A DNA stretch of 7,766 bases, from NCBI GenBank assembly GCA_958404085.1, contig CATXZX010000067.1, positions 1 to 7,766 of the forward strand. Reading direction: 5' to 3'. Positions 5,923-7,766 of this stretch are shown piece by piece. Both the position numbers and the translations under genes were made by a program. The DNA is from an uncultured Prevotellaceae bacterium (GTDB lineage Bacteria > Bacteroidota > Bacteroidia > Bacteroidales > Bacteroidaceae). Under the pieces are notes generated by a model that made no database searches, was not told where the DNA came from, and saw nothing but the letters and a program-made list of their open reading frames with translations. Positions within the stretch are counted from its first letter, which is position 1. Every line of letters starts with the position of its first letter.

Positions 5923-6911
5923 CAGAGCTTTCCTAAAATACGATCTACCACCCAGTTGACAGATGTTGCACTCACACAGTCGCATGTGCAGATTGTTTTT
6001 TGCTGCAGATGCTCGACGACCATCTTTATAAGGGGTAATTGTACATGTTTGGGATTGGGAACGACGATTTCCTCAAAGCCTTTTTCCGATTGCAGGGTGA
6101 TGGGGGCATAGGTGAACACGGAAAAACATAATCGCCCTTTGTCGCCGATGATTTCTATACGGTCTTCTTTGGCCGACTCGTGGGCTACGAAGCACCAGGA
6201 CCCCGATCCGGGTAGTCCTGAGGCAAACCGAAAACAGGCGCTGACCGTGTCTTCCGTTTCATAAAGTCCGCCGCGGTTGTCGCAATAACCTTTGGTTTCA
6301 ATGATAGGGCCGAATATTTCCTGAAGCAAGTCGATTTGATGGGGTGCAAGGTCATAAAAATAACCACCGCCGGCTATGTCGGGCTGGACACGCCAGGGGA
6401 GGTTCGTGCGGTTGTAGTCGAGGTCGCGCGGCGGAACGGCAAAACGTATCTGCACGTTTATGGCATTGCCGATGGCACCCGAAAGAACCAAATCCTTTAC
6501 TTTCTGAAAATAGGGGAGGTAACGCCGGTAATATGCCACGAAACACGGAACGCCCGTCTTCTCGGCTATCCGGTTGATGCGGCCGCATTCTTCGTAACTG
6601 GAGCTCATGGGTTTTTCAATGTAAACGGGCTTGCCCGATTTCATGGCCATGATAGCAAAAGTAGCATGGGTGGAGGGAGGGGTTGCAATGTAGATGGCGT
6701 TGACATCCGGGTCGTCAATCAGTTCTTGTGCGTCGCTGTACCATTTCGGAATATGGTGGCGTTCGGCATAGGAACGGGCTTTTTCTTTATTCCGGCTCAT
6801 GACGGCCACAACCTTTGACCCGGGGATAAGATTGAATGCCGGGCCACTTTTTTTTTCGGTCACTTCTCCGCAACCGACGAATCCCCATTGGATGATTATA
6901 TTCTCAGTCAT
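5922..6911 (-). CDS. Gfo/Idh/MocA-family NAD(P)-dependent oxidoreductase
   Basis: The 329-residue product has the two-domain layout of sugar or inositol-type dehydrogenases. The N-terminal Rossmann fold carries the nucleotide-binding loop GFVGCGEV (10-17). After it come ATPPSTH (76-82) and the diagnostic EKP (99-101), where K100 is the usual catalytic/substrate Lys. The C-terminal domain has GGGYFYDLAPHQID (181-194), in which D187 and H191 match the active-site positions of the family. No signal peptide is present, so it should be cytoplasmic, unlike the secreted GH109-type relatives. The substrate is probably a sugar, inositol or related polyol but cannot be named. I chose the ATG at 6911: the alternative GTG at 6917 lies inside a promoter -7 element. 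The coding strand has a run of nine A's at codons 19-22. First gene of a three-gene operon. Confidence 0.94.
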   Translation of the reverse strand: MTENIIIQWGFVGCGEVTEKKSGPAFNLIPGSKVVAVMSRNKEKARSYAERHHIPKWYSDAQELIDDPDVNAIYIATPPSTHATFAIMAMKSGKPVYIEKPMSSSYEECGRINRIAEKTGVPCFVAYYRRYLPYFQKVKDLVLSGAIGNAINVQIRFAVPPRDLDYNRTNLPWRVQPDIAGGGYFYDLAPHQIDLLQEIFGPIIETKGYCDNRGGLYETEDTVSACFRFASGLPGSGSWCFVAHESAKEDRIEIIGDKGRLCFSVFTYAPITLQSEKGFEEIVVPNPKHVQLPLIKMVVEHLQQKTICTCDCVSATSVNWVVDRILGKL

Positions 6912-6916
6912 TGCCA

Positions 6917-6947
6917 CAAAGATAAATTATTTTCTCTATCTTTGCAA
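6917..6947 (-). promoter_or_regulatory. Promoter of the oxidoreductase-DUF4421-glycosylase operon
   Basis: On the minus strand GTTG (-33-like, TTG at 6947-6945) is followed after 20 nt by TATCTTTG (6924-6917), an exact Bacteroides -7 element with normal spacing. The start of transcription would fall at about 6911-6914, on or just before the ATG at 6911. The promoter overlaps the divergent one for the membrane protein. Confidence 0.6.
6937..6944 (+). promoter_or_regulatory. -7 promoter element for the membrane protein gene
   Basis: TATCTTTG matches TAnnTTTG exactly, 20 bp before the ATG at 6965. Transcription would begin near 6948-6951, leaving a leader of about 15 nt. The closest -33-like TTG (6911-6913) has a long 23-nt spacer and overlaps the ATG of the divergent oxidoreductase gene. 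Confidence 0.55.
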
Positions 6948-6964
6948 CGCTCAAAGATGGAAAA

Positions 6965-7766
6965 ATGAAAGAAAACGAGAATAAAGGAATCGAAACGGAA
7001 GATTTTTTTGTTTGGAGAGGGTATGGAATGTGCCTGAAAGAGGGTTGGAACTTTGCGGTTCGCCATCTGAAGTCTTTTGTCGGCGGAACTGCCGTGTTGT
7101 CAGTCCTTATCAGTTTGTTGGCCGCGTGTGTAGGTGGCTCTAAGAAGATGGTTACGGTTCCGGATTTTTACGAGCCGGTGCCGGTTTATCCGGTCGAAAG
7201 ACTTATTCTTTATGCTGTGGCCGTCATTTTGCTGTTGTTGGTATGGATTGTCTGGAAAGGATATTATTATACGGCTGCACGGATGGCTGTGTCGGGGGAC
7301 GTATTCCCCGAGTCGGCACGCCGGGTGTCCCGTTCTGAATGGCGGGTCAACAGTTTTCGTTACTTGCAATTACTGCTATTGCTGAGTATCATCGTGATTC
7401 CGCTGTTTGGCGGCTCATGGTATTTGTATACCTATTATCCGAACATGTTTTTCTGGTCTCTTTTTGTTCTTATCCCTGTATCGGTCTATTTGTTTCCGCT
7501 GTTCAGTCTGATAGAGACCGTTTATATGGTGGGCGACGTATCGTTCCGGGGAGCCTTGACACTGACTTTGGGTGACGGAACACGGAATTGGGGACGCGTG
7601 TTTGTGGTCTATGTCGTTTCCCGTTTGGTTGCTTTGTTTGGTATTGCGGCGTTCGGATTGCAGGCCGTACTCTTGAGTGCGTTGGTATGGAATTCGGAGC
7701 AAGCTATGGCGCTCGGCGATGCGGCGACAGTACCTTCTTATGTGTATGCGCTGGAGTATATCGGAT
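6965..7766 (+). CDS. Multi-pass membrane protein of unknown function (runs off right edge)
   Basis: I do not recognise the family. The 267 visible residues begin with a charged N-terminus (MKENENKG) and an amphipathic stretch. About five membrane segments follow, near 38-56, 79-98, 133-155, 162-183 and 212-240. The 99-132 loop is rich in Arg (R106, R119, R120, R123, R127, R132) and the 184-211 loop holds R195, R207 and R211, which places both inside and the N-terminus inside. The 57-78 loop is Pro-rich and probably periplasmic. Both inner loops carry a GDV motif (111-113 and 190-192), hinting at an internal repeat. No transporter or enzyme motif is seen. The ATG at 6965 follows an A-rich leader and a good -7 element, and the frame stays open to the edge. 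It is divergent from the oxidoreductase operon; shared control is possible but not shown. Confidence 0.85.
   Translation, partial: MKENENKGIETEDFFVWRGYGMCLKEGWNFAVRHLKSFVGGTAVLSVLISLLAACVGGSKKMVTVPDFYEPVPVYPVERLILYAVAVILLLLVWIVWKGYYYTAARMAVSGDVFPESARRVSRSEWRVNSFRYLQLLLLLSIIVIPLFGGSWYLYTYYPNMFFWSLFVLIPVSVYLFPLFSLIETVYMVGDVSFRGALTLTLGDGTRNWGRVFVVYVVSRLVALFGIAAFGLQAVLLSALVWNSEQAMALGDAATVPSYVYALEYIG

Larger units (their letters stand above)
6917..6958. repeat. Three interleaved CAAAGAT/ATCTTTG words between divergent genes
   Basis: CAAAGATA (6917-6924) and TATCTTTG (6937-6944) form an 8-bp perfect inverted repeat with a 12-nt centre. ATCTTTG (6938-6944) also pairs with a third copy, CAAAGAT (6952-6958), across 7 nt. 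The first two are the opposing -7 elements. The third, read on the minus strand as CATCTTTG, is one base off a -7 element. They may be operator half-sites or simply promoter elements. Confidence 0.6.

Noticed and set aside
5923..5985. N-terminal extension of the DUF4421 frame to 5985
   Set aside because: The ATG at 5922 starts directly with a good signal peptide; the extension is Cys/Arg-rich and would bury the signal peptide.
5623..6111. 162-codon plus-strand open frame
   Set aside because: It spans the junction of two well-supported minus-strand genes and its translation has no domain-like features.
6912..6917. GTG start for the oxidoreductase at 6917
   Set aside because: The GTG overlaps the last base of a strong -7 promoter element, and an ATG two codons later fits the family N-terminus.
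1..7766. tRNA, rRNA, CRISPR array, transposon ends, phage or defence genes
   Set aside because: None was seen. Essentially all sequence outside two divergent gaps is covered by recognisable coding frames.

Overview
The window looks like chromosomal DNA from a member of the Bacteroidales (Bacteroides, Phocaeicola or a relative). The evidence is the gene families present (a Bacteroidetes-type GH3 enzyme, a secreted M64 peptidase, a DUF4421 outer-membrane-type protein), several exact or near matches to the Bacteroides -7 promoter element TAnnTTTG, and A-rich start regions without clear Shine-Dalgarno sequences. By eye the base composition is fairly GC-rich for this group, so I do not name a species. 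I see no tRNA, rRNA, CRISPR array, insertion sequence, integrase or phage gene. The content reads as core or housekeeping-like rather than as a mobile island.

The layout is two divergent gene pairs whose middle genes converge. On the left, a short CstA-type transporter (1138-2568, minus) is followed after 2 nt by a GH3 beta-glycosidase that runs off the left edge (1-1135, minus). A 305-bp intergenic region with promoters for both directions separates them from a secreted M64 zinc peptidase (2874-4166, plus). The peptidase gene overlaps tail to tail by 13 bp with a minus-strand operon. In transcription order that operon is a Gfo/Idh/MocA oxidoreductase (5922-6911), a DUF4421 predicted outer-membrane beta-barrel protein (4795-5922) and a family-6-like uracil/hypoxanthine-DNA glycosylase (4154-4795), each joined to the next by a 1-nt stop/start overlap. 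Only 53 bp separate the oxidoreductase start from a divergent multi-pass membrane protein of unknown function (6965 to the right edge).

Functionally, the left half fits nutrient scavenging: a periplasmic glycosidase, a pyruvate/peptide-type transporter and a secreted protease. The minus-strand operon joins three genes with no obvious common pathway. I did not find a clear previously undescribed system. The most interesting points are the interlocked divergent promoters at 6911-6965, which may give a leaderless oxidoreductase mRNA, the unusual operon composition with its tight coupling, and the unknown membrane protein with a possible internal duplication.
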